From Gemmatimonadales bacterium (GTDB lineage: Bacteria > Gemmatimonadota > Gemmatimonadetes > Longimicrobiales > Gaopeijiaceae), in contig CP070829.1 of the NCBI GenBank assembly GCA_020344755.1, forward strand, positions 960,217 through 1,010,655: a stretch of 50,439 nucleotides of DNA, given 5' to 3'. Position 1 is the first letter of the stretch. Every line of letters begins with the position of its first letter. The translations under genes and the position numbers were made by a program. A model generated the notes under the pieces. It had not been told where the DNA came from and did no database searches. It saw only the letters and a program-made list of their open reading frames with translations. This document shows, in pieces, positions 25,878 to 34,002 of this stretch.

Positions 25878-26669
25878 CTAGAGCAGTGACCGGATCCATC
25901 CGCCGTCCACCGCGATGGACTGTCCCGTGATATAGCTGGCACGCTCCGAAGCCAGGAAGGCGGCCAGCGCCGCGAACTCCCGGGGCTCCCCGATCCGGCC
26001 CATGGGAACCTGGTCCTCCCAGGCGGCATAGGCTTCGGACTCGGAGATGCCGCGGCTCGCGGTGATATGCTCGGCCAACTCCTCGAGGCGCTCGGTCCGG
26101 GTATACCCGGGCATGAGGTTATTCACCGTGATTCCGTGGATGGCGACCTCGTTCGCAAGGGTGCGAGCCAGCCCCGTGACGGCGGCCCGGAGGCTGTTGG
26201 ACAGCATCAGCCCGTCCACGGGCTGTTTTACCGCGATGGACGTCACGTTGAGGATTCGACCCCAACCGCGCTCCTTCATCCCGGGCAGGACTCCTCGAAT
26301 CAGGCTCACGACACTCTCCAGCGTGACCGCCGCCCCGGCACGCCAAGCCTCGATTCCGTGTTCTTCGAAACGTCCGGGAGGTGGGCCTCCACCGTTGGTG
26401 ACCAGGACGTCGACCCGGCCGAAGGTGCGGTGCGCCAACTCCACCAGTGCCTCGACCTGGCGGGCGTCCGCCACGTCCGTCGGGAGCACCACCACCTGAC
26501 GTCCGGTGGATTCGGCGATGGTCCGACCCACGGCCTCCAGGGGCTCCGGGGAGCGAGCACACAGGACGAGGTTGCATCCCTCTGCGGCGAGTTCCTCCGC
26601 CACGGCGCGTCCGAGCCCCTTGCTGGATGCAGCCACCAGGGCGACGCGTCCGTCCAGTCCCAGTTCCAT
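25878..26669 (-). CDS. SDR-family oxidoreductase lacking the normal catalytic Tyr-Lys pair
   Basis: The 263-residue protein has SDR length and topology: RVALVAASSKGLGRAVAEEL for the nucleotide loop, VTNGGGPPPG in place of NNAG, a VTSIAVKQP strand with the catalytic-type Ser, and VDGGWIRSLL at the end. Where classical enzymes have YxxxK, this one has LSNSLRAAV, so Tyr is absent and Lys is replaced by Arg. The glycine loop is also off consensus. This matches a described SDR-like subgroup that resembles 3-oxoacyl-ACP reductase but lacks the standard tetrad. Activity is therefore uncertain. It lies 3 bp after the cupin gene. Confidence 0.82.
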   Translation of the reverse strand: MELGLDGRVALVAASSKGLGRAVAEELAAEGCNLVLCARSPEPLEAVGRTIAESTGRQVVVLPTDVADARQVEALVELAHRTFGRVDVLVTNGGGPPPGRFEEHGIEAWRAGAAVTLESVVSLIRGVLPGMKERGWGRILNVTSIAVKQPVDGLMLSNSLRAAVTGLARTLANEVAIHGITVNNLMPGYTRTERLEELAEHITASRGISESEAYAAWEDQVPMGRIGEPREFAALAAFLASERASYITGQSIAVDGGWIRSLL

Positions 26670-26672
26670 CCT

Positions 26673-27050
26673 CTAGCTCTTGTCGTGGAAGTAGCTGTCC
26701 GTTCCGTCGAGCCAGTCCTGTCGTGGTGGGCAGAAGACGTCCACGTCCAGGGTATCCTCCAGTGCCTCGGCCTCGTGGGGGACATTGGAGGGAAGCACAA
26801 GGACTTCTCCGGCCTTCACCACGACCTCCCGCTCGAGGTCCTGCCCGATCCGGAAGCGGAGAGCGCCTTCCAGGATGTAGGTGAGCTGTTCATTCTCGTG
26901 GGAGTGTCGTGGGACGACGGCTCCCTTCTTCAAGAAGACCTGGGCCAGCATCATCCGCTCGCTGGTCACGAGTCGGCGGGAGATCAGATCGGTTACGGGC
27001 TCCCAGGGGAGCTCATCCCACTTCACGTGGGGGGTTGGCACGGAGGACAT
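26673..27050 (-). CDS. Cupin-domain protein
   Basis: The ATG at 27050 gives 125 residues; a TTG at 27110 with a GAGGG site would add 20 residues. The cupin barrel shows motif 1 as PRHSHENEQLTYILEGALRF, with its two His and Glu metal ligands, and motif 2 as PSNVPHEAEAL with the last His. It therefore probably binds a metal. Small single-cupin proteins range from dioxygenases and isomerases to sensors, and the role is not evident. It sits 3 bp upstream of the SDR gene in the same direction. Confidence 0.82.
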   Translation of the reverse strand: MSSVPTPHVKWDELPWEPVTDLISRRLVTSERMMLAQVFLKKGAVVPRHSHENEQLTYILEGALRFRIGQDLEREVVVKAGEVLVLPSNVPHEAEALEDTLDVDVFCPPRQDWLDGTDSYFHDKS

Positions 27051-27227
27051 GTCGGTCGGGGTTTGTGTGGATTCTACCGGCAATGGGCGGGAACCGTCGG
27101 TCCGCGTCAACCACGTCCCTCAGCAGGTCCCGAGCCTGCCGAGGCGGGGGCGGAGCCCCGGAGGCGGGACGATCACCCTTCCGGTTCACGGATTGAACGA
27201 CTCTGGATACCTTTCAAGGCTGATCCC

Positions 27228-27848
27228 ATGACGTTTCCAACCCCCCATCTCCGTACGCCGACCGCGGCGTTGTCGACCCTTGCCGGGCTCCTCTTTCTTG
27301 CTGCTTGCGCGGGGGGGAGGACACCGGAGCCTGCCTCCGGGCCCCTCGCGGCTCCGGGGCTGGCTGGCCAACGCGTGGTGGTGTTTCCCGTGCAGAACGC
27401 CTCGGTGCCCGGCGACGCCGACCGGGAGCTCACCTTCGCCTTGTCGGGGCGGGGGGGGACGGACCAGTGGGTGCTTCCCGGTGACCTGCGGCGCTCCCTC
27501 GCACGCTCGCCGCAACTCGACGTGCCGCTGGACCAGCTGCCCGTCGGGCAGTTCCTCCGGGCTGAGGTCCGACGCGTCGGAGACCCCCTCTACGGGATGA
27601 TCCGTCGAGCGGCTGCCCTCTCCGGCTCCGCACTGGCGCTCCTTCCCGTCGGGATCGCTTTCCGCCCTGCCACTCCCCCGGCGGATGGAGGGACCGTGGA
27701 GCTCATGGTGGCGGTAGTGAATGTGACCAGCGGGGTCGTGATCTGGCTGGATCGGGTGGAGGGGTCGGCCAGCTCGGAGGACGATCCAGCCGGATTGGCC
27801 CGGGTGATGGATGCCCTGGCGACGAGCCTTCTGGCCGGCGGGGACTGA
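27228..27848 (+). CDS. Predicted lipoprotein, 206 aa
   Basis: The ATG at 27228 gives a lipoprotein signal ending LFLAAC, with cysteine 27. The mature part begins with a Gly/Pro/Ala-rich stretch, then GQRVVVFPVQNASVPGDADRELTFAL and later LYGMIRRAAALSGSALALLPVGIAF. A strand-helix pattern with VTSGVVIWLDRVEG near the end recalls periplasmic GNA1162/CsgG-like lipoproteins that use TolB-type folds, but this is only a resemblance. Its stop is 21 bp before the next lipoprotein-like gene, so the pair is likely co-expressed. Confidence 0.65.
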   Translation: MTFPTPHLRTPTAALSTLAGLLFLAACAGGRTPEPASGPLAAPGLAGQRVVVFPVQNASVPGDADRELTFALSGRGGTDQWVLPGDLRRSLARSPQLDVPLDQLPVGQFLRAEVRRVGDPLYGMIRRAAALSGSALALLPVGIAFRPATPPADGGTVELMVAVVNVTSGVVIWLDRVEGSASSEDDPAGLARVMDALATSLLAGGD

Positions 27849-27869
27849 TCGATCGATGTCGAGGTGCGG

Positions 27870-28382
27870 ATGACGGAGAAGAGACGGACGGTGTGGGTGG
27901 CCGGCATGCTCGCAGCGCTGCTGGTGGGGACGGCCTGCGAGGAGGAGAACCTCGCCGTCCCTTCGGCGGAGGAGGCCGCGGCGTACTACAGTGCCGTCAC
28001 GGACCTCTCGGTGGAGATCGTGGGGAACGTCGCGGAGGTGACCGTGGAACAACCCGCGGCCCAACTTCAGAGAGGGGGCTCCCTCTGGGCCCGGGTTGGG
28101 CCCTACATCTACCTCTTCAGCGATTCGACCCAACGGCTCTTCCAGGACTATCCCGGCCTGGCCGCCGTGCGGGTGATCACCACCACACCCGGCGGGCGGG
28201 AGGTGGCACGGGCCACCCTGCTGCGTACCACCTTGAACGACCTTACCTGGCGGCGGGCGCTCAACATCGCGGGCCTCGCCCGGAGGGACGGGACGGAGCA
28301 GGTGACCCTCCTTGAAGACCTGGTCCAATGGGGAGAGGACCGGACGGAGTACGAGTACAATCCCCGCTACGTACGGCGCTGA
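27870..28382 (+). CDS. Predicted exported protein or lipoprotein, 170 aa
   Basis: The ATG at 27870 has GAGGTG just upstream. A signal sequence (MTEKRRTVW, hydrophobic stretch) ends at VGTAC, with a cysteine followed by Glu residues. The -3 position is Gly rather than Leu, so lipidation is likely but not certain. The mature part has EIVGNVAEVTVEQPAAQL and IYLFSDSTQRLFQDYP, a compact alpha/beta domain of about 120 residues without recognisable motifs. It sits directly after another lipoprotein gene and upstream of the isocitrate dehydrogenase gene. Confidence 0.6.
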   Translation: MTEKRRTVWVAGMLAALLVGTACEEENLAVPSAEEAAAYYSAVTDLSVEIVGNVAEVTVEQPAAQLQRGGSLWARVGPYIYLFSDSTQRLFQDYPGLAAVRVITTTPGGREVARATLLRTTLNDLTWRRALNIAGLARRDGTEQVTLLEDLVQWGEDRTEYEYNPRYVRR

Positions 28383-28491
28383 TGCATCCGGGCCCGGCGG
28401 GGTCGGCAGCCGGTCAGCCGGAGTTGGAGATCCGGGCGCCGGTGTGCGGCGCACGACTTTCCCCATGGACGTCAAAGGCAGGAGGCACGGA

Positions 28492-29505
28492 GTGTCCACC
28501 ACCATCACCGTGATCCCCGGGGATGGGATCGGACCCGAAGTCACGTCGGCCACCGTCGAGATCCTCCAGGCCTCAGGCGCGGACCTGGACTACGACGAGC
28601 AGCTGGGAGGCGTTACGGCGCTGGAGCAGGTGGGGACGCCCCTCCCGGACGAGACTCTGGACTCGATCCGTCGGACCCGCGTGGCCCTCAAGGGGCCCCT
28701 GACCACGCCCTCCGGTTCCGGGTTCCGCTCCATCAACGTGGCGTTGCGGAAGGAGTTCGACCTCTACTCCAACGTGCGTCCCGCCAGGACGATCGTTCCC
28801 GGGGGACGTTACGAGGACATCGACCTGGTGTTGATTCGCGAGAACACGGAAGGGCTGTACGTCGGTGTGGAGCACTACATCGGGATGGGAGACGACCCTC
28901 GGGCCGCCGCGGAGTCGGTCATGATCGTGACCCGCCACGGGACCGAGCGCGTGGTCCGCTACGCCTTCGAGTACGCCCGCACCCACGACCGCAGGAAGGT
29001 CACCGTGGCCCACAAGGCGAACATCCTCAAGTATACCCAGGGCCTGATCCTGGACGTGGCCAAGGAGGTCGCCACCGATTACCCGGACATCGAGTTCGAG
29101 GACCGGATCATCGATGCCACGGCCATGCTCCTGGTTCTGGACCCGTACCGGCTGGACGTCCTGGTCATGGAGAACATGTTCGGTGACATCCTCTCGGACC
29201 TCATGGCGGGACTCGTAGGAGGACTGGGATTCGCCCCCGCGGGGAACATCGGGACCGACGCGGCCATGTTCGAGGCGGTACACGGTTCCGCGCCCGACAT
29301 CGCGGGGAAGGGGATCGCCAACCCCACGGGCCTCCTCCTCTCTGCCTGCATGATGCTGGACCACGTGGGGGACATGGAGACGGCGGCCCGGATTCGAAAA
29401 GCCGTGGATACCGTGGTTCGCCGCGGGGATGTTCGTACGGCGGACATGGGGGGCGACGCGTCCACGAAGGAGTACACCCGGGCCGTGATCAAGGCGCTTT
29501 TCTGA
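28492..29505 (+). CDS. Isocitrate dehydrogenase, NAD-type (isocitrate/isopropylmalate dehydrogenase family)
   Basis: The 337-residue enzyme shows ITVIPGDGIGPEV at the start, then FRSINVALRKEFDLYSNVRP, the substrate-binding loop with Ser and Asn before LR found in isocitrate dehydrogenases rather than isopropylmalate dehydrogenases. LIRENTEGLYVG, the catalytic Lys region VAHKANILK, the metal Asp region MENMFGDILSDL, and GSAPDIAGKGIANPTG follow. This short form resembles NAD-dependent isocitrate dehydrogenase or homoisocitrate dehydrogenase; I favour the former. GTG at 28492 is chosen because GGAGG lies six bases before it; ATG at 28465 is the alternative. It would act in the TCA cycle. Confidence 0.85.
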   Translation: MSTTITVIPGDGIGPEVTSATVEILQASGADLDYDEQLGGVTALEQVGTPLPDETLDSIRRTRVALKGPLTTPSGSGFRSINVALRKEFDLYSNVRPARTIVPGGRYEDIDLVLIRENTEGLYVGVEHYIGMGDDPRAAAESVMIVTRHGTERVVRYAFEYARTHDRRKVTVAHKANILKYTQGLILDVAKEVATDYPDIEFEDRIIDATAMLLVLDPYRLDVLVMENMFGDILSDLMAGLVGGLGFAPAGNIGTDAAMFEAVHGSAPDIAGKGIANPTGLLLSACMMLDHVGDMETAARIRKAVDTVVRRGDVRTADMGGDASTKEYTRAVIKALF

Positions 29506-29524
29506 CGGGGGTCCCAGACCGAGC

Positions 29525-29854
29525 ATGACCGAGCGACGGCGCAGTCGGTGGCGAGAGCAGGTGGGGGACGAGATGGAGTGTGCCCGGTGTGGTGAATCCC
29601 GGGACTCCACGGATCTCGACCGCATGCTGTGGTGTGAGGCCTGCGTTTCCGGCGCCCGGACCCGGGCCGGCCGGATTGGATGGATCTCCGGCGGACTGGT
29701 CGCGGGCGCCCTCGCCCTGTGGATCTGGCTGGGCGTGGCGCCATCCATGGATCTCATCCCCGGGGGGTGGCTGGCCGTGGTGGTCGCTGCAGCCTGGCTG
29801 GGGAGCAAGCTCGCTCGGGAAGTGGCCTTCGGGGTCCTCCGGGCAAGGGAATAG
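29525..29854 (+). CDS. Small membrane protein with zinc-ribbon-like head, 109 aa
   Basis: The N-terminal third holds two CxxC pairs (CARCGES and WCEAC, about residues 19-40), the spacing of a zinc ribbon. Two hydrophobic helices follow (about 53-72 and 80-97), ending in a basic segment. This predicts a cytoplasmic zinc knuckle on a two-helix membrane anchor. No named family is recognised. It lies 19 bp after the isocitrate dehydrogenase gene and 13 bp before the CoA-transferase gene in the same direction, so it is probably part of one transcript. Confidence 0.65.
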   Translation: MTERRRSRWREQVGDEMECARCGESRDSTDLDRMLWCEACVSGARTRAGRIGWISGGLVAGALALWIWLGVAPSMDLIPGGWLAVVVAAAWLGSKLAREVAFGVLRARE

Positions 29855-29867
29855 GATCCGGCGTTCC

Positions 29868-31064
29868 ATGACTCCTCCGCTCCCGCTGGTAGGCGTTCGC
29901 GTGATCGAGGTGGCCCAGAACCTGGCCGGTCCCTTCTGCACCCGGATCCTGGCTGACATGGGGGCCGAGGTCGTCAAGGTGGAGCCACCCGCCGGCGACG
30001 CTGCCCGCTCGTGGGGCCCGCCGTACCACCGGGAGGATGGGGTCATCTTCGCCTTCGCCAACACCGGAAAGCGCTCCATCAAGCTGAACCTGGCCACCGA
30101 TGCGGCCATGAGGGTCCTGGCCCGACTCGTGGAGGAAGCGGACGTCCTGGTGGAGGCCCTTCGCCCGGGGACGCTGGACGGGATGGGAATGGGTTGGGAT
30201 CAGGCTCGCCGCCTCAATCCGCGGCTCATCTACACATCGGTCCTCGCCTACGGGGAGGAGGGTCCCCTGAGTCGGCAGCCCGGGTACGAACCCCTCATGC
30301 AGGCCCATGGAGGGCTCCTGTCCTATACCGGGGAGCCCGGGGGACCGCCGGTTCGGGTCGGCACTTCGGTGGTGGATATGGGGACCGGGATGTGGGCCGC
30401 CCTGGGGATCCTCGCCGCGTTGCGGGAGCGGGAGCGGACCGGGGAGGGCGTCCGCCTTTCCGGCTCGCTCTTCGATACCGCGGTCACCTGGAGCGGGTAT
30501 CATCTTCTGGCGGCTGCGTCGGATGGGACCATTGCCCGACGGCTCGGGACCGAGCTGTCCATGATCGCCCCGTACGGCACCTTCCCCACATCCGACGGCG
30601 AGATCATGATCGCGGTGGGGACGGACGGACTGTTTTCCCGCCTCTGCCGAGTCCTGGATCTGGCCGAAGTGGAGCGGGATCCCCGCTACCGGCACAATCC
30701 GGACCGGGTGGCGCACCGGGAGGAGCTGAACCGTGCGGTGGCGGGTGCCACCCGGGAGCTTCCCGCCGCGCTCCTGCTCTCCCGACTCCGAGCCGCTGGC
30801 GTTCCCGGTGCCCCGGTGAAGGACGTGGGCGAACTCCTGGAGGACCCTCAGTTCGTGGCAAGCAGGATGATGGCGCCCACCCCCGACGGAGCCGGGCTGA
30901 ACACCGTTCTTCCCCTGCGTTGGGACGGGGAGCGGTGGGCGAACCGGGCGGAGGTTCCCCGGGCCGGGGCACACACCCGGGAGATCTTGGAGGAACTGGG
31001 TATGGACCCCGGGGTCATCCAGTCCGTGCTCGGGGAGACAGGGGGCGAATCCGAGCTATCTTAG
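29868..31064 (+). CDS. Family III (CaiB/BaiF) CoA-transferase
   Basis: The ATG at 29868 gives 398 residues. Family III motifs are clear: VRVIEVAQNLAGPFCTRILADMGAEVVKVEPP at the start, NTGKRSIKLNL, then LLSYTGEPGGPPVRVGTSVVDMGTGM with the catalytic Asp in DMGTG, and ALRERERTGEG. These enzymes move CoA between short-chain acids through an aspartyl-CoA intermediate. The following gene is a glutaryl-CoA-type dehydrogenase. Family III members of the human SUGCT type activate glutarate from succinyl-CoA, so glutarate is a reasonable substrate guess, but oxalate, formate or others remain possible. Confidence 0.87.
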   Translation: MTPPLPLVGVRVIEVAQNLAGPFCTRILADMGAEVVKVEPPAGDAARSWGPPYHREDGVIFAFANTGKRSIKLNLATDAAMRVLARLVEEADVLVEALRPGTLDGMGMGWDQARRLNPRLIYTSVLAYGEEGPLSRQPGYEPLMQAHGGLLSYTGEPGGPPVRVGTSVVDMGTGMWAALGILAALRERERTGEGVRLSGSLFDTAVTWSGYHLLAAASDGTIARRLGTELSMIAPYGTFPTSDGEIMIAVGTDGLFSRLCRVLDLAEVERDPRYRHNPDRVAHREELNRAVAGATRELPAALLLSRLRAAGVPGAPVKDVGELLEDPQFVASRMMAPTPDGAGLNTVLPLRWDGERWANRAEVPRAGAHTREILEELGMDPGVIQSVLGETGGESELS

Positions 31065-31067
31065 GAC

Positions 31068-31085
31068 GCCCCCTGGACGGGGGGC
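31068..31085 (+). terminator. GC-rich hairpin just after CoA-transferase gene
   Basis: GCCCCC at 31068-31073 pairs with GGGGGC at 31080-31085 around a 6-base loop, three bases after the stop codon. No T-run follows, so it may be a weak terminator or an mRNA-stabilising hairpin. The 163-bp gap after it leads to the acyl-CoA dehydrogenase gene and may hold its own promoter. Confidence 0.35.
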
Positions 31086-31227
31086 TCGGCTCTCCGCAGG
31101 GTTGGGAGTCGCCGGCTCCAAGGACCCGTTCAACGGTGTCCGCCGTACCGATGGTCTCCCCCGGTCCAACGGGAATTCACCAGTCACCGCGCAGGCCGGT
31201 CGCACCCGGCAAGCACAGAGGACGACG

Positions 31228-32409
31228 ATGAGCTTCGAAGGCGTGGACTTCTACGATGTGGATTCGCTTCTCTCCGAGGAGGAGCGGATGGTGCGCGATA
31301 CGATCCGGCAGTGGGTCGAAGACCGGGTCATGCCCATCATCGGCGAGGCCTACATCCAACGGCGCTTTCCCAAGGAGCTGATCCCGGAGATGGGAGAGCT
31401 CGGGATGCTCGGCGCGAACCTTCCCGAAGAGTATGGGTGCGCCGAGCTGAACAACGTGGCGTACGGCCTCATCAACCAGGAGCTGGAACGGGGCGACTCG
31501 GGAATCCGGTCGTTCGCCTCGGTGCAGGGGTCCCTGGTCATGTATCCCATCTTCGCGTTCGGGAGTGAGGAACACCGACGGGAGTGGCTTCCGCGCCTCG
31601 CCGCCGGAGAGGCCGTGGGTTGCTTCGGGCTCACGGAGCCCGACTACGGCTCGAACCCCGCTGGGATGATCACCACCGCCCGGAAGGTGGACGGTGGGTG
31701 GGTGCTGAATGGGACCAAGATGTGGATCACCAATGGGTCCATGGCGGACGTGGCAGTCGTCTGGGCCCAGACCGGGGAGCAGGGAGACGCCAAGTCGATC
31801 CGGGGGTTCGTCGTTCCCACGGACACTCCTGGCTTCACGGCCACGGACCAGAAGGGGAAGCTCTCGCTCCTGGCGTCGGACACCTCCGAGCTGCACATGG
31901 AGGACGTGGAGCTTCCAGACTCGGCCCTCATGCCGAACACCACCAGCGGACTCAAGCACCCGCTGCTGTGCCTCACCCAGGCACGGTATGGGATCGCCTG
32001 GGGGGCGGTTGGGTCGGCCATGGCATGCTTCGACGAGGCCCGCAGCTACGCCAAGGAGCGGGTCATGTTCGGAGAGCCCATCGGGGCCAAGCAGATCCAG
32101 CAGGTGCGCCTGGCGAACATGATGACGCACATCACCCAAGCGCAGCTCATGGTGCTGCAGCTGGGGCGGCTCAAGGACAAGGGCACCATGACCCCCTTCC
32201 AGGTCTCCATGGCGAAGCGGGCCAACGTGAGCATGGCCACGGACGTGGCGCGGGAGGCGAGGCGACTCCTGGGCGGGAACGGCATCCTCGTGGAGTACCA
32301 CTCCATGCGCCACATGGCCAACCTGGAGTCGGTCTATACCTACGAGGGAACCGACGACATCCACGCCCTGATTCTCGGGCAGACCATCACGGGGTTCTCG
32401 GCCTTCTGA
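31228..32409 (+). CDS. gcdH: Glutaryl-CoA dehydrogenase-type acyl-CoA dehydrogenase
   Basis: The 393-residue flavoenzyme carries MVRDTIRQWVEDRVMPII and LGANLPEEYGCAELNNVAYG at the N-terminus, GCFGLTEPDYGSNP and WITNGSMADVAVVWAQ in the FAD-binding middle domain, and the catalytic Glu (residue about 373) in YTYEGTDDIHALILG. These stretches are characteristic of the glutaryl-CoA dehydrogenase group, which oxidises and usually decarboxylates glutaryl-CoA to crotonyl-CoA in lysine or aromatic breakdown. Whether decarboxylation occurs cannot be told by eye. It follows a CoA-transferase gene that could supply glutaryl-CoA. The ATG at 31228 has AGAGGAC upstream. Confidence 0.85.
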   Translation: MSFEGVDFYDVDSLLSEEERMVRDTIRQWVEDRVMPIIGEAYIQRRFPKELIPEMGELGMLGANLPEEYGCAELNNVAYGLINQELERGDSGIRSFASVQGSLVMYPIFAFGSEEHRREWLPRLAAGEAVGCFGLTEPDYGSNPAGMITTARKVDGGWVLNGTKMWITNGSMADVAVVWAQTGEQGDAKSIRGFVVPTDTPGFTATDQKGKLSLLASDTSELHMEDVELPDSALMPNTTSGLKHPLLCLTQARYGIAWGAVGSAMACFDEARSYAKERVMFGEPIGAKQIQQVRLANMMTHITQAQLMVLQLGRLKDKGTMTPFQVSMAKRANVSMATDVAREARRLLGGNGILVEYHSMRHMANLESVYTYEGTDDIHALILGQTITGFSAF

Positions 32410-32434
32410 TTCACGGGAGGAGGTAGGGCCGACC

Positions 32435-32550
32435 CCCCGGGTCGCTCGGCCTCCTGGATCATCGGGGCAGAGGGGCCTCCTCCCCGGGTCGCTCGGCCTC
32501 CTGGATCATCGGGGCAGAGGGGCCTCCTCCCCGGGTCGCTCGGCCTCCTG
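32435..32550. repeat. Tandem repeat, 47-bp period, about 2.5 copies
   Basis: The motif beginning CCCCGGGTCGCTCGGCCTCC recurs exactly 47 bases apart, with GGGTCGCTCGG at 32439, 32486 and 32533. Two copies are near-identical over the full unit, and a third is cut short after GGCCTCCTG at 32550. It lies wholly between the glutaryl-CoA dehydrogenase gene and nhaA. There are no unique spacers, so this is not CRISPR. A 7-bp hairpin follows directly. Function unknown. Confidence 0.95.
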
Positions 32551-32562
32551 ACTCGCAGGAGG
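32544..32562. terminator. Hairpin at end of tandem repeat
   Basis: CCTCCTG at 32544-32550 pairs perfectly with CAGGAGG at 32556-32562 around the loop ACTCG. It may end transcription of the upstream dehydrogenase gene, but no T tract follows. The AGGAGG strand could also act as a decoy for ribosomes. Confidence 0.4.
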
Positions 32563-32686
32563 GGACAGGACCGACCCCGGGCGTCGCTCTGGCGATCCAG
32601 AGATCGGTAACCAGGGAAACATTGGGACGCTGCCGGGGTTCGCGAGTTGAATTCCGCTCGACTCAGACGACTCTCGGAGGCCCGCC

Positions 32687-33919
32687 TTGTCTGACAACGC
32701 GCCCCCCTCTCGCCCGCCGACTCCCGCGGAATTCCTGGTCAAGCCCTTCCAGGAGTTCACCAAGCTGGAGGCGTCCGGCGGCATTCTCCTGCTGGCATTC
32801 GCCGTGGCCGCCCTGGTGTGGGCGAACTCCCCCTTCGGCCAGAGCTACGTGGACCTGTGGCACGTCGAGGTGGTGGTGGGGGGAGGGGCCCTCCGCCTGG
32901 AGAAGGACTTGCTGCACTGGATCAACGACGGCCTCATGGCGGTCTTCTTCCTTCTGGTGGGGCTGGAGCTGAAACGGGAGCTGCTCGACGGCGAGCTGGC
33001 CTCCCCGCGCAAGGCGGCGCTCCCCATCTTCGCCGCGGTGGGAGGGATGCTGGTGCCCGCCGCGTTCTATCTGGCGCTCAACCTGGGTGGGCCCGGGGAG
33101 GCTGGCTGGGGGATCCCAATGGCCACGGACATCGCCTTCGCCCTGGCCGTGCTCGCGGCCCTGGGGAGTCGGGCACCCACCGGCCTGAAGGTCTTTCTCA
33201 CGGCCCTCGCCATCGTGGACGACCTCGGGGCCATCCTCGTGATCGCCCTCTTCTACTCCGGGACGCTCGAGGGCTCGGCCCTGGCGGTGGCAGCGATGGC
33301 GGTGGGGGCGCTCTTCCTGCTGAATCGGGCGGGCTTCCGCCGTTTCCTGCCCTATGCCGTACTGGGCCTGGTGCTCTGGGTCGCGGTCCTCAAGTCCGGC
33401 GTGCACGCTACGGTGGCCGGAGTTCTGCTGGCCTTCACCATCCCCGCCAACGAGGTCGGCGACGAGTACCACTCGCCACTGGAGTGGGTGGAGCACGCTC
33501 TCCATCCCTGGGTGGTCTACATGATTCTCCCGATCTTCGCGCTGGCGAATGCGGGGGTGACCTTCGGGGGCGGCGCTGGTGGCGCTCAGGACATCACCCT
33601 GGGCATCGTTCTGGGACTCGTCCTCGGGAAGCCGGTGGGCGTCCTTCTCTTCTCCTGGATCGCCACCCGGGTCCGGATGGCGGAGCTCCCGGAGTCTACC
33701 ACCTGGACGGACATCCTCGCCGTCGGGTTCCTCGCCGGGATCGGATTCACCATGTCCCTCTTCATCGCGGGCCTGGCCTTCCCCTCGGCGGAGCTCCTCG
33801 ACGCCTCGAAGATCGGGATCCTGGCCGCATCCGCCGTGGCGGCCGTGCTGGGCACCGTACTCATGCTCCGGGGCAAACGCCCGCCCGTGAAGGTGCAGCC
33901 GGATCCATTGGACGCCTGA
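32687..33919 (+). CDS. nhaA: Na+/H+ antiporter NhaA
   Basis: The 410-residue protein is a full-length NhaA with about 12 membrane helices. Key features are LEASGGILLLAFAVAALVWANSP at the start, GLMAVFFLLVGLELKREL, MATDIAFALAV with Asp 148, and the paired ion-binding Asp 178 and 179 in ALAIVDDLGAIL. The late GIGFTMSLFIAGLAF is also conserved. It exchanges sodium for protons to control pH and salt. The start is TTG at 32687, with GGAGG before it at good spacing; no ATG fits the N-terminus. A terminator follows 22 bp after the stop. Confidence 0.95.
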   Translation: MSDNAPPSRPPTPAEFLVKPFQEFTKLEASGGILLLAFAVAALVWANSPFGQSYVDLWHVEVVVGGGALRLEKDLLHWINDGLMAVFFLLVGLELKRELLDGELASPRKAALPIFAAVGGMLVPAAFYLALNLGGPGEAGWGIPMATDIAFALAVLAALGSRAPTGLKVFLTALAIVDDLGAILVIALFYSGTLEGSALAVAAMAVGALFLLNRAGFRRFLPYAVLGLVLWVAVLKSGVHATVAGVLLAFTIPANEVGDEYHSPLEWVEHALHPWVVYMILPIFALANAGVTFGGGAGGAQDITLGIVLGLVLGKPVGVLLFSWIATRVRMAELPESTTWTDILAVGFLAGIGFTMSLFIAGLAFPSAELLDASKIGILAASAVAAVLGTVLMLRGKRPPVKVQPDPLDA

Positions 33920-33941
33920 TCCGGACTTCTACGGACCCACC

Positions 33942-33977
33942 AAGGGGGGCTGGCCGCACCGGCCACCCCCTTCTTTC
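33942..33977 (+). terminator. Rho-independent terminator after nhaA
   Basis: AAGGGGG (33942-33948) and TGGCC (33951-33955) pair with GGCCA (33961-33965) and CCCCCTT (33966-33972) around loop GCACC, with a 2-base bulge on the left side. A CTTTC pyrimidine tract follows. It would end the nhaA transcript and isolate the cytochrome operon downstream. Confidence 0.8.
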
Positions 33978-33980
33978 GGC

Positions 33981-34002
33981 ATTCTCGAGACCGATTCTCG
34001 AG
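33981..34002. repeat. Direct repeat of ATTCTCGAG
   Basis: ATTCTCGAG occurs at 33981-33989 and 33994-34002, 13 bases apart, each containing the palindrome CTCGAG. The pair lies just after the nhaA terminator in the long leader of the cytochrome operon. It could be a protein-binding site or chance. Confidence 0.4.

Noticed and set aside
32435..32550. Possible CRISPR array
   Set aside because: The repeats are directly abutting with no unique spacers and only 2.5 copies, and no cas gene is present.
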